36,156 nucleotides of DNA. Origin: Verrucomicrobiia bacterium (lineage in GTDB: Bacteria; Verrucomicrobiota; Verrucomicrobiia; Limisphaerales; UBA11358). A program made the position numbers and the translations under genes. The notes under the pieces were generated by a model. The model saw nothing but the letters and a program-made list of their open reading frames with translations, searched no databases and was not told where the DNA came from. The stretch lies in the NCBI GenBank assembly GCA_031290985.1, contig JARLJW010000049.1:1-36156 (forward strand). The letters are read 5' to 3'. Below, one piece after another: positions 29,063 to 36,156 of the stretch (its first letter is position 1; every line of letters begins with the position of its first letter).

Positions 29063-30537
29063 TGAATTCATCACTCAATTTTATCGGCATGGAAGTTTCG
29101 GTGATCGGCCTCGGCCTGGTGCTGATGCTGGCGGACCTGTTCGTGCCCGCCGAGCGGCGCCGGTTCATCGGCTATCTGGGCATTGGCGTGCTGGGACTTT
29201 TGCTCCTCTTCAGCCTGGGTGGCGACGGCAGTTGCAGCACTTTCGGGTCGGTTTTTAACGGTTCTTTTGTGAACGACCCGTTGTCGCTGTTTTTCAAGCG
29301 CTTTTTCCTGGTCGCGGCGATCCTGGTCCTGTTCATTGCGGCGGAATTTTCCGACCGGCTGTCGGAGGGCAGCATCGCGGAATATTATTCGCTCATCGTT
29401 TTTGCGCTGGCGGGCATGTTGTTTGCAGCGTCGGCCAATGACTTTGTCATGCTGTTCGTCTCGGTCGAACTGATCACCATCACGTTTTACGTCCTGGTCA
29501 GTTATCAACGCAGCAAGATCGCGGCGCTGGAAGCGGGTGTGAAATACCTGATTCTCGGCGCGTTGTCCTCGGCGTTCATGGTGTTCGGCATCGCGCTGAT
29601 CTGGGGGACGACCGGCAAATTGAATTTCACCGAACTCGCCGCCGTGGCCGGACAGTATGGGGACAGCAAAATCTTTTTGCTGGGCGTGCTGCTGGTGCTG
29701 GTGGGGCTGGGTTTCAAGATCGCGGCGTTTCCGTTCCAGATCTGGGCCCCGGATGTTTATCAGGGCGCACCAACCCCGACGACGGCCTTTCTGGCGGTCG
29801 GATCCAAGGCGGCCGGTTTTGTCCTGCTGCTGCGCGTGTTGTTCTCCGCCGTTCCAAGCGTGACCGCCCAGTGGGGGAACCTGCTCATCGTCATCTCGGG
29901 CATCACCATCCTGTACGGCAACCTCTGCGCGCTGCCGCAGCGCAACCTGAAGCGGTTGCTGGGTTATTCCAGCATCTCGCACGCGGGGTATCTGCTGCTG
30001 GGCGTGGCGGCGCTGAATGCGAGCGGGCAGGCGGCGATCTTGTATTACCTTGCGGGCTATCTGTTCACGGTGCTGGCGGGCTTTTTGGTCATTGCGCTGG
30101 TGCTGCGCCATTTGGACACGGAGGACATCTCCGGCCTGGCGGGCTTGAACCAGCGTTCGCCGCTGCTGGCGGCCACGATGACGATTTCCATGGTTTCGCT
30201 CGCGGGCATTCCGCCGTTGGCGGGATTCTTTGGTAAATTTTTGCTGATCAAATCCGCGGTGGAAGCCGCGCAGTTGACATGCAACCACGGTTACTATTGC
30301 CTCATCTTCACCGCGCTCGCGGGCGTGGTGATCTCGCTCTACTACTATTTTGGGGTCATCAAGGTGATGTACTGGAGCAAGGAAGCGAAGGATCTGACGA
30401 TCATCGAACTCTCGGCCCCGGCGAAAGTCACGGCCTGGGTTTGCATCCTGGGGATTTTCTGGCTGGGCTTGTTCCCGAACACGGTCTTGAACATGGCGAA
30501 CGCGGCGGCGGCGGTGTTCGCAGTGGTGGTGAAATAA
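29062..30537 (+). CDS. nuoN: Complex I antiporter-like subunit NuoN
   Basis: A 491-residue antiporter-like membrane subunit next to NuoK. Seen: FVSVELITITFYVLVSYQRS with the conserved Glu, GLGFKIAAFPFQIWAPDVYQ with the channel Lys in place, and QRNLKRLLGYSSISHAGYLL. About 14 helices, normal length. It is the last gene of the operon; its start overlaps the nuoM stop, and a strong terminator follows 30 bp after its stop. Confidence 0.96.
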   Translation: MNSSLNFIGMEVSVIGLGLVLMLADLFVPAERRRFIGYLGIGVLGLLLLFSLGGDGSCSTFGSVFNGSFVNDPLSLFFKRFFLVAAILVLFIAAEFSDRLSEGSIAEYYSLIVFALAGMLFAASANDFVMLFVSVELITITFYVLVSYQRSKIAALEAGVKYLILGALSSAFMVFGIALIWGTTGKLNFTELAAVAGQYGDSKIFLLGVLLVLVGLGFKIAAFPFQIWAPDVYQGAPTPTTAFLAVGSKAAGFVLLLRVLFSAVPSVTAQWGNLLIVISGITILYGNLCALPQRNLKRLLGYSSISHAGYLLLGVAALNASGQAAILYYLAGYLFTVLAGFLVIALVLRHLDTEDISGLAGLNQRSPLLAATMTISMVSLAGIPPLAGFFGKFLLIKSAVEAAQLTCNHGYYCLIFTALAGVVISLYYYFGVIKVMYWSKEAKDLTIIELSAPAKVTAWVCILGIFWLGLFPNTVLNMANAAAAVFAVVVK

Positions 30538-30567
30538 ACCAGATTACGCAGCGTAACTTTTAACGCA

Positions 30568-30597
30568 GGACGGGCAAATATTTGCCCGTCCTTTTTT
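30568..30597 (+). terminator. Rho-independent terminator of the nuo operon
   Basis: GGACGGGCAA (30568-30577) and TTGCCCGTCC (30582-30591) form a perfect 10-bp stem, extendable into the ATAT centre, followed by six Ts (30592-30597). It stops plus-strand nuo transcripts before the convergent rsmH gene; no T-run serves the other strand. Confidence 0.9.
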
Positions 30598-30606
30598 GTG
30601 GTCAAA

Positions 30607-31641
30607 TTAATCCGCGCGCCTGGCCCAGCGGAGTTTTGCGGGGGCGGAACGGGAGTTGGAATTGCGCTCCTCCGCCGTGGGGCGCATGACTTCGCGGGCG
30701 ATATCGGCGTACAGCCCGTCGCGCAGCCCGGCCTCAAACGCCTTCTTTACGCGGCGATCCTCGCCGGAATGGAACGTGAGGACCGCCACGCGTCCGCCGG
30801 GCTTCAGGCAGGCCGGCAGGTTGCGCAACAAGGTTTCGAGCGCGGAAAATTCATCGTTCACCGCGATGCGCAGGGCCTGAAACACCCGGCGCACGGTGAG
30901 GTCGGACTCATCTTTGCCCAGGCGCGGCAGGGCGGCGCGGATGGCGTCGCCCAGTTCGCGCGTGGTGGCAAAACTTTTCCCCGCCAGGGCAGGGGCGAGC
31001 GTCGCGGCCTGGGGTTCGTCGGAGAAATCCGCGAGCATTTCGGCAAGCGCCGGCGGCTTGATCTTTTGCAGCAAGGCGGCGGCGGGCTGGCTGCGCTGCG
31101 GGTTCATCCGCATGTCGAGCGGGCCGTCGTGCTTCACGGAAAATCCGCGCGCCGGATCGTCGATCTGCATGGACGAGACGCCCAGGTCGGCGAGGATCAG
31201 GTCCGCGCCGGAAATATTCTGCGCGGCCAGCACCTGCGGCAGCCCGGCAAAATTGCTGCGGTGGGCGGTGAAAACGGTTTCGTCAAACCCCAGCGCCCGC
31301 AGTCGTACCTCAGTCTTGGGTAATTGCAACGGGTCGGCATCCAGCCCCAGCAATTTTCCGCCGGGTGCAATGCGGGCAAGCAGCTCCTGCGCGTGGCCGC
31401 CATAGCCGAGCGTGCAATCCACGGCGATGTCACCGGCCTTGGGCGCGAGGACCTCCAGGATTTCCGCAACCATGATGGGGCGGTGGGTGCCGATGGGCGT
31501 TTTACCGGAGGCGATGACTTTGGCGATGGTCGCCGCGTCGCCGCGCTGCTCCTTGTATTTCTCCTCGAAGCGGCGCGGATTTTTTCCGCCATACCGCACG
31601 CGGCGTTTGTGCGGTATCGGGCTGATGGGTTCTTCGCTCAC
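30607..31641 (-). CDS. rsmH: 16S rRNA (cytosine-1402-N4) methyltransferase
   Basis: A 344-residue SAM-dependent enzyme that methylates C1402 in the decoding centre of 16S rRNA. Seen: HRPIMVAEILEVL (from His53), the SAM site VDCTLGYGGHA, ADLGVSSMQIDDPARGFS, GPLDMRMNP, RVFQALRIAVNDE and VLTFHSGEDRRVKKAF, all diagnostic of RsmH. It carries about 50 basic residues before the normal start (HKRRVRYGGKNPRRFEEKYK), and it stands alone, not in a cell-wall/division cluster with mraZ and ftsI as in many bacteria. It may be a second, divergent RsmH-like clade; core residues look intact. Confidence 0.9.
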   Translation of the reverse strand: MSEEPISPIPHKRRVRYGGKNPRRFEEKYKEQRGDAATIAKVIASGKTPIGTHRPIMVAEILEVLAPKAGDIAVDCTLGYGGHAQELLARIAPGGKLLGLDADPLQLPKTEVRLRALGFDETVFTAHRSNFAGLPQVLAAQNISGADLILADLGVSSMQIDDPARGFSVKHDGPLDMRMNPQRSQPAAALLQKIKPPALAEMLADFSDEPQAATLAPALAGKSFATTRELGDAIRAALPRLGKDESDLTVRRVFQALRIAVNDEFSALETLLRNLPACLKPGGRVAVLTFHSGEDRRVKKAFEAGLRDGLYADIAREVMRPTAEERNSNSRSAPAKLRWARRAD

Positions 31642-31647
31642 AATGTT

Positions 31648-32055
31648 TCAAGCCAGCGGCAGGCCGATTTGCCGGGCCTGGGAGGCGGCATCCCGCGCAC
31701 CCCAGCGGCGCTGGATTTTTCCGGCGCGCAGTTCAAACCATTCCATCGCGACGAGTTCATATGCTTTGCCGGTCGGTGTCTGGCCGCGAAAGGTGCCGCG
31801 AAAAGTCCCGCGTTCCGTGTAGCGCACGGCCACGCATCCGCCCTCGGCGATCATTTCCGCGACGGTCAATTCAATGCCGAAGGCGGCGTGCAGCTCCTGC
31901 CAGATGCCGATGACCTTGTCCATGGTGCCCTGGCCAAGCACGCCCTGGACTTCGGCCTCGGGCGCAAAAATTTCCCGCAGCGCCGCAAAGTCGCCGCGGT
32001 TGAAAGCCTCAACATAGCTGCGGACCACCGCCTTGTTGGTTTCGAGTGCGTTCAT
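31648..32055 (-). CDS. SnoaL-like/ester cyclase family protein
   Basis: A 135-residue protein of the NTF2/SnoaL-like fold. Seen: NKAVVRSYVEAFNRGDFAAL, IFAPEAEVQG, GIWQELHAAFGIELTVAEMI, VAVRYTERGTFRGTF and ELRAGKIQRRWGARD, the usual order of helices and sheet in this fold. Such proteins are small hydrolases, isomerases or ligand binders; substrate unknown. I start at MNALETNK (32053-32055); a start 51 bases earlier adds a Pro-rich stretch unlike the family. It lies six bases upstream of rsmH on the same strand and may be co-transcribed with it. Confidence 0.82.
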   Translation of the reverse strand: MNALETNKAVVRSYVEAFNRGDFAALREIFAPEAEVQGVLGQGTMDKVIGIWQELHAAFGIELTVAEMIAEGGCVAVRYTERGTFRGTFRGQTPTGKAYELVAMEWFELRAGKIQRRWGARDAASQARQIGLPLA

Positions 32056-32198
32056 AGGATGACAAATGGATTTCGGGCCTGGTTGCGATCTGCCGGGGGG
32101 CAGCATAATTATTTTTTGACCGGCAACGCAACCTTGAGAATCGCCCCGGGTGCAAAATCTTCGTGTGATGGCGGCGCAAATTTGCTAAGTGTTTTTCA

Positions 32199-32909
32199 AT
32201 GCTGAAGCTCAAACCGATTGGCAGCCTCTCGCTGGATCCGCTCGAACCGAAACGTCTGCGTGTCGTCATCGCCACCATCATCATCAATGTGGTCGCCGTG
32301 GCGTTGCTGACGTTCGTGCGGTGGTCCGACTGGCGGACCGGCCTGGCGCTCAACCTGTTCGACAACGCGCTGCTGCTCGGTTTCGTCATGTTGCATCGCG
32401 ACGGGCTGCTCACGCGCTTCATGATTTTTGGGCTCGTCGCCGGCTGCACCGAACTGGCGGCGGATGCCTGGCTGGTGGACCACACGCATACCCTGGATTA
32501 TTCCGTCGGCGGCGGACCGATGTTGTGGCGGTCGCCGCTGTGGATGCCGTTTGCCTGGGAGGTCGTCGCCGTGCAGTTCGGCTACCTGGGCCTGCGCCTG
32601 CAGGAGCATTTCGGGAAATTTGGCCTGGTCATCATCGGCGTTTTGGGGGCGGTCAACATTCCGTACTACGAGGAAATGGCGCGGCGCATCCACTGGTGGA
32701 AATACAGCGGCTGCCGGATTGTTTCGGGAACGCCGCTTTACATCATTCTGGGGGAATTTCTCATCGCCGTGGCGTTTGCGTGGCTCGTGCTGAAATTCCG
32801 GCGCGGCAATGTCGTTACGGCTGTGACGACCGGTGTGGTTGCCGGGGCGGCCATTTTCGTCGCCTATGCCGTGGCTTATGAGCTGACCGACGGCCTGTTT
32901 CGCCATTAA
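32199..32909 (+). CDS. Polytopic membrane protein of unknown function
   Basis: A 236-residue protein with about six to seven predicted membrane helices (for example near 22-42, 50-65, 73-90, 112-130, 140-155, 182-200 and 210-230). Notable polar loops are DHTHTLDYSVGGGPMLWRSP and NIPYYEEMARRIHWWKYSGC, rich in His, Asp, Glu and Trp, which could form a membrane-embedded site. I do not recognise the family. It is divergent from the SnoaL-like gene across 143 bp and lies three bases before the flavoprotein gene, so the two are likely co-transcribed. Confidence 0.7.
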   Translation: MLKLKPIGSLSLDPLEPKRLRVVIATIIINVVAVALLTFVRWSDWRTGLALNLFDNALLLGFVMLHRDGLLTRFMIFGLVAGCTELAADAWLVDHTHTLDYSVGGGPMLWRSPLWMPFAWEVVAVQFGYLGLRLQEHFGKFGLVIIGVLGAVNIPYYEEMARRIHWWKYSGCRIVSGTPLYIILGEFLIAVAFAWLVLKFRRGNVVTAVTTGVVAGAAIFVAYAVAYELTDGLFRH

Positions 32910-32912
32910 GCC

Positions 32913-34148
32913 ATGGCCATGAAAATCATCGTGGTCGGCGGCGGGGCGGCCGGTTTCTTTGCGGCCATCGCGGCGGCGGAGCAGGGGGCGGACGTGACCA
33001 TCCTCGAAAAAACCTCGCGGGTGCTGGAAAAGGTGCGCATCTCCGGCGGCGGACGCTGCAACGTGACGCACGCCTGTTTTGAGCCGCGCGATTTTGCCGC
33101 GCGCTATCCGCGCGGCGAACGGGCGCTGCTCTCGCCGTTCCAGAAATTTTCCGCGCGCGACACCGTGGCGTGGTTCGAGGAACGCGGCGTGAAGCTGAAG
33201 ACCGAGCGCGACGGGCGGATGTTCCCCACGACTGATTCCTCCGAGACGATCGTGCATTGCCTGACGGACGCGGCGGAAAAGGCGGGCGTGAAAATCCGGC
33301 TGAACTGCGCCGTGGAATCTGCCGTGAAACTGGCGGACGGGCAGTTTGAACTGACCCTGGCCGGCGCCGCCGGTGAAAAGATCATCGGCGACAAGTTGCT
33401 GCTGGCCACCGGCGGCTGCCGGGCCGCGGCGGCGGGCCAACTGGCCACCGCCCTCGGCCACACCCTCGTTGCGCCGGTGCCTTCGCTGTTCACATTCCAG
33501 ATCGCATCACCGTGGCTGCGTTCGCTGGCGGGCGTATCGCTGGAGTCGGCGGAGGTCGCCGTGCCGGCGGTGAAGCTGCGCGAGCGCGGGCCGCTGCTGG
33601 TCACGCATTGGGGCTTGAGCGGGCCGGCGGTGCTGAAGCTGTCCGCGTGGGGCGCGCGGGCGTTGCACGAGATTGATTACAAGTTTCCGCTGCTGGTGAA
33701 CTGGCTGCCGGCCTCCAATCCGGAAAAGATCATCGCGGAATTCCAAGCGCGCCGCGAAAGTGCCGGGGCCCGGCTGCTGGTGAACGTCCCGCTGCACCCC
33801 CTGACGGCGCGCCTGTGGGAACAACTGGTGCTGGCGGCGGGGCTGGCCCGCGAAACCCGCTGGGCGGCGCTGACGCGGGCGCAGATGCACGTGCTGGTGC
33901 AGCAGCTCACCCGCACGGAATTTGCCGTGACCGGGAAGAGTTTGAACAAGGACGAGTTCGTGACGTGTGGCGGCGTGAAATTGTCCGGGGTGGATTTCAA
34001 GAGCCTGGAGAGCAAGGTTTGCCCCGGGCTGTTCTTCGCGGGCGAACTGCTGGACATCGACGGCATCACCGGCGGCTTCAATTTTCAGGCGGCGTGGACG
34101 ACCGGCTTTATTGCTGGGCGGGCGATGGCGGCTCCAGTTCGCCAATGA
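32913..34148 (+). CDS. BaiN/HI0933-family flavoprotein oxidoreductase
   Basis: A 411-residue FAD-dependent oxidoreductase. Seen: the N-terminal dinucleotide fold [20 protein letters not shown], the family hallmark [14 protein letters not shown] (about 42-55), [25 protein letters not shown], and the C-terminal FAD-contacting [20 protein letters not shown]. Members of this widespread family are named after BaiN, but most have no proven substrate; bile acid reduction is not implied here. Start could be this ATG or the one six bases on. Its 3' end overlaps the convergent VF530 gene by 41 bases. Confidence 0.9.
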   Translation: MAMKIIVVGGGAAGFFAAIAAAEQGADVTILEKTSRVLEKVRISGGGRCNVTHACFEPRDFAARYPRGERALLSPFQKFSARDTVAWFEERGVKLKTERDGRMFPTTDSSETIVHCLTDAAEKAGVKIRLNCAVESAVKLADGQFELTLAGAAGEKIIGDKLLLATGGCRAAAAGQLATALGHTLVAPVPSLFTFQIASPWLRSLAGVSLESAEVAVPAVKLRERGPLLVTHWGLSGPAVLKLSAWGARALHEIDYKFPLLVNWLPASNPEKIIAEFQARRESAGARLLVNVPLHPLTARLWEQLVLAAGLARETRWAALTRAQMHVLVQQLTRTEFAVTGKSLNKDEFVTCGGVKLSGVDFKSLESKVCPGLFFAGELLDIDGITGGFNFQAAWTTGFIAGRAMAAPVRQ

Positions 34149-34353
34149 ACCAGTCCTCAACTTTTTTCCGCGCCCAGGGGGTTTTGCGCAGGAAAGTGAG
34201 GCTGGATTTCACGGAGGGGTTGAATTGGAAACAGCGGATGGGGATGCGCCGGCCCATTTCGATCCAGCCGTGGCGCTGCACGAGGGTGTTGAGGATGGTT
34301 TCCAGCGTGATGCCGTGCAACGGATCGCGGGGATGGGACATGGGCTCTGGCAT
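34108..34353 (-). CDS. VF530-family (DUF2132) small DNA-binding-like protein
   Basis: An 81-residue protein with the whole family pattern: [40 protein letters not shown] and [18 protein letters not shown]. The family structure is a small helical bundle thought to bind DNA; its role is not established. Met5 (34339-34341) is an equally good start. The Pro/Gln tail PPSPAQQ is encoded where the gene overlaps the end of the flavoprotein gene on the other strand, a tail-to-tail overlap of 41 bases. Confidence 0.85.
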   Translation of the reverse strand: MPEPMSHPRDPLHGITLETILNTLVQRHGWIEMGRRIPIRCFQFNPSVKSSLTFLRKTPWARKKVEDWFIGELEPPSPAQQ

Positions 34354-34502
34354 GATGTCCAGCAGCGTAGGGCGGGCGGATTTTTAGGCAATGGCAAAGT
34401 GGCGCGGCGTTCTCCCCGAACCGTTTCGGTCCGCCTTCAGCCGGTGATTTGTTTGTCGCCGGCTGCATTGTTATTTCCGCCGGGTTGCCGCATCATGGTT
34501 GC

Positions 34503-34880
34503 ATGGACATGGATGTTTCTATTTTTACCGCGCCCCAGCAGCAGGCGCTGTTTGACCTCCTGATACTCGCGATGTACGCGGATGGCCACCTCACTTCCTT
34601 TGAAGATGAACACCTGCAGTCGCTGCTCAAGGCCATGGGTTTCACGGAGGAGAGCGACCGCCAGCGGGAATTTGACGGTGCCGTGACGCGGATGCGCCCG
34701 CACGTCCAGTCCCTCCAAACCGCCCGCCTGCAGGCGGTCGCCCTGGCGGAAGTCTTCACGACCCGCGCCCAGCACAAGCTGGTCTATGCCGCCGTGGAGG
34801 AGATCATCAATAGTGATTCCCATGTCACCTCGTGGGAAAGCGCGCTGCTGTACGAACTCCGCTCACGCTTCCGGCTGTAA
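34503..34880 (+). CDS. TerB-like acidic helical protein
   Basis: A 125-residue all-helical protein resembling the TerB/DjlA-N domain: LFDLLILAMYADGHLTSFED, with the acidic DGH...FEDEH pattern that binds metal in TerB, then a second half with LVYAAVEEIINSDSHVTSWE, giving the expected internal two-fold repeat. Not part of a tellurite-resistance cluster here; stand-alone members have no known function. I start at MDMDVSIF; a TTG 54 bases upstream would add a Cys-rich stretch unlike the family. Convergent with the MgtE-like gene. Confidence 0.75.
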   Translation: MDMDVSIFTAPQQQALFDLLILAMYADGHLTSFEDEHLQSLLKAMGFTEESDRQREFDGAVTRMRPHVQSLQTARLQAVALAEVFTTRAQHKLVYAAVEEIINSDSHVTSWESALLYELRSRFRL

Positions 34881-34968
34881 GCGCGGCCGGCGGTTTGGTC
34901 AGCCGAATGTCACCAAAATCCAGTTGGCCACGGCGGACTTTGGCCAAGGGGCGGCCCGCCGGAAGGAT

Positions 34969-35946
34969 TCAAAGCACGAAGGTCGCGAGGTTGAGGTAGA
35001 CGAGGAGCGTGAAGATGTCCGCCGCGGCGAGACTCACCGGCCCGGCGGCGATCTTCGGGTCGAGCTTGAGCCGGTGCAGCACCGCCGGCACCAGCAGGCC
35101 GATGAGGCAGGAGACCACCATGGAGATGGCGATGCTGCCGCCGATGACCAGCGCCGGCAGCGCATGGCCGCGCCAGAGCCACGCCACCAGCCACACGATT
35201 GTTCCGCACGCGCCGCCCAGCATCAAGGCGGTGAAAAATTCCTTCCGCAGCGCGCGCAGCAGCCACTTCCGATCCGGCGTCAGCTTGTTCAGGGCCTCGG
35301 CCGTGACCGTGACGGATTGCGCGCTGACGCTTTCGCTCAAGCCGAGCACCATCGCGAGGAAGAACGCGAGAATGATGCTCGTGGCCAGCGTCGCCTCGTA
35401 AAGGCCCGCCAGCAGCGCGCAGCCAACGCCGCCGCCGAGCGTCGCCAGGAGCCAGGGAAACCGCAGGCGGAACGCCTTCAGCGGTGACGCGCTTTGCACC
35501 TCCGCCACGCGGAAACCGATCCGCTCGAACACGTCATCCAGGTGGGACCGTTCCGAAAGCTCCAGCGCCTCCTCCGTGAAGAGGCCCACGTTCACCACGC
35601 CGGTCATCCGCCGTTCCGCGGTCACCACCGGGAATGCGAGGAACTTGTGCAGCAAAAACATCTCGCACGCCTCCAGCACCGTGGCCGTCTCGGGGACGGT
35701 CACGACGCGGGTGATCATGATGTCGCCGCGCCGCGCCTCGGGCGCCGCCGCGAGCAACCGGCGGGTGGGCACCACGCCGGTCAGCCGTTGTTCACCATCC
35801 ACCACGTAAAAATAAATGATCTGCTGCGCCACGCCGCGTTCGCGGATCTGCGCGAGGGCGCCGGCGACAGTGAGATCCTCCGCCAGCGCGGTGAAATCCC
35901 TGCTTGCAAACTTGCTGATCGGTTCCTCCAGATGTTGTTGCTCCAT
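34969..35946 (-). CDS. Short MgtE-like divalent cation transporter
   Basis: A 325-residue protein with a CBS-domain pair (about 15-130) followed by five membrane helices (about 165-325) of the MgtE type. Seen in the membrane part: LGLSESVSAQSVTV (family: GNVGTQS-like) and LKLDPKIAAGPVSLAAADIF, the counterpart of the DPAxxSGPxxTTxxD signature, keeping the pore aspartate (Asp310) but changing the hydroxyl residues before it. The N-terminal superhelical MgtE domain (about 130 residues) is missing. I start at MEQQHLEEP; an earlier ATG would add a hydrophobic Cys-rich leader unlike the family. Probably Mg2+ or Co2+ transport; substrate unsure. Confidence 0.82.
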   Translation of the reverse strand: MEQQHLEEPISKFASRDFTALAEDLTVAGALAQIRERGVAQQIIYFYVVDGEQRLTGVVPTRRLLAAAPEARRGDIMITRVVTVPETATVLEACEMFLLHKFLAFPVVTAERRMTGVVNVGLFTEEALELSERSHLDDVFERIGFRVAEVQSASPLKAFRLRFPWLLATLGGGVGCALLAGLYEATLATSIILAFFLAMVLGLSESVSAQSVTVTAEALNKLTPDRKWLLRALRKEFFTALMLGGACGTIVWLVAWLWRGHALPALVIGGSIAISMVVSCLIGLLVPAVLHRLKLDPKIAAGPVSLAAADIFTLLVYLNLATFVL

Positions 35947-36080
35947 GCTGAGCAAGGTAATGCAGCCACCCCGGCACAGGCAAAGCCCAATCACGGCCAA
36001 CTCCGTTTTTTTAACGCGCGCCGGTCAGCCCTCCGGCCTCAGGGTGTGTTTCCAAAATCAAAACCCGCGGCTGACGGAGT

Positions 36081-36098
36081 GCGCCCGTCCCCGGGCGC
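36081..36098. repeat. GC-rich palindrome near the right end
   Basis: GCGCCCG-TCCC-CGGGCGC forms a perfect 7-bp stem, preceded by CTGACGGAGT and followed by AGCAAC. It looks like another dispersed palindromic repeat. The remaining sequence from 35947 to 36156 shows no gene. Confidence 0.45.
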
Positions 36099-36156
36099 AG
36101 CAACTGTCGTCCACCGGGCCGCGTGAAATTTACGGAAGCCCTCCGCACTTTGGATA

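Noticed and set aside
27452..29074. Long open frame (540 codons) antisense to nuoM, and similar ones antisense to nuoG, nuoF and nuoL
   Set aside because: They mirror the GC-biased third positions of the real genes, are full of Arg, His and Gln, and show no domain or membrane pattern.
32110..32160. TTGACC upstream of the membrane protein gene as a promoter
   Set aside because: No acceptable -10 hexamer at 16-18 bp.

Overview
The window looks like a piece of a bacterial chromosome of moderately high GC, most likely from the Verrucomicrobiota (Limisphaerales/Pedosphaera-like). That placement is an inference. It rests on the protein character as I recall it, weak or absent Shine-Dalgarno sequences before most genes, and many dispersed palindromic intergenic repeats. 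There is no rRNA and no phage or transposase gene.

Layout. 1-987: a repeat-rich, gene-poor stretch with one AT-richer gene for a small membrane zinc-ribbon protein and an inverted pair of 43-bp repeats. 988-7391 (minus strand): a complete branched-chain-type amino acid ABC importer, transcribed livK-livH-livM-livG-livF and ending in a translationally coupled threonine aldolase gene. Almost every gap in this operon holds a different palindromic repeat, and the livK-livH gap also holds a four-helix-bundle (23S intervening-sequence-type) gene. 7574-10013 (plus): aspartate-semialdehyde dehydrogenase and a membrane-anchored protein that may end in a papain-like (NlpC/P60-like) domain. 10111-12151 (minus): a TonB-like/ExbB/ExbD energy-transduction operon. 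12265-16166: a Nif3-like metal protein, then surface-polysaccharide-type genes (family 2 glycosyltransferase, FkbM methyltransferase, sugar-nucleotide epimerase).

16433-30537 (plus): a 14-kb respiratory complex I operon in the order nuoB-C-D-E-F-G-H-(small ORF)-I-J-K-L-M-N, closed by a strong terminator. No nuoA is seen. A perfect CRP-type palindrome lies upstream, a tRNA-Gln gene lies on the opposite strand between nuoE and nuoF, a FlbD-like small ORF lies between nuoH and nuoI, and NuoM lacks the conserved membrane lysine that NuoL and NuoN keep. 30607-36156: single genes of mixed function: RsmH with an N-terminal extension, a SnoaL-like protein, an unknown membrane protein, a BaiN/HI0933-type flavoprotein, a VF530 protein, a TerB-like protein and a short MgtE-like transporter.

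The genes cover amino acid uptake and breakdown, lysine/threonine/methionine-branch biosynthesis, outer-membrane energisation, surface glycans and NADH oxidation. The least ordinary material is the set of repeats sitting exactly in operon junctions, the four-helix-bundle gene framed by inverted repeats that seems to have cost livH its ATG, and the oddities of the nuo operon. No CRISPR array or recognisable defence system was seen.
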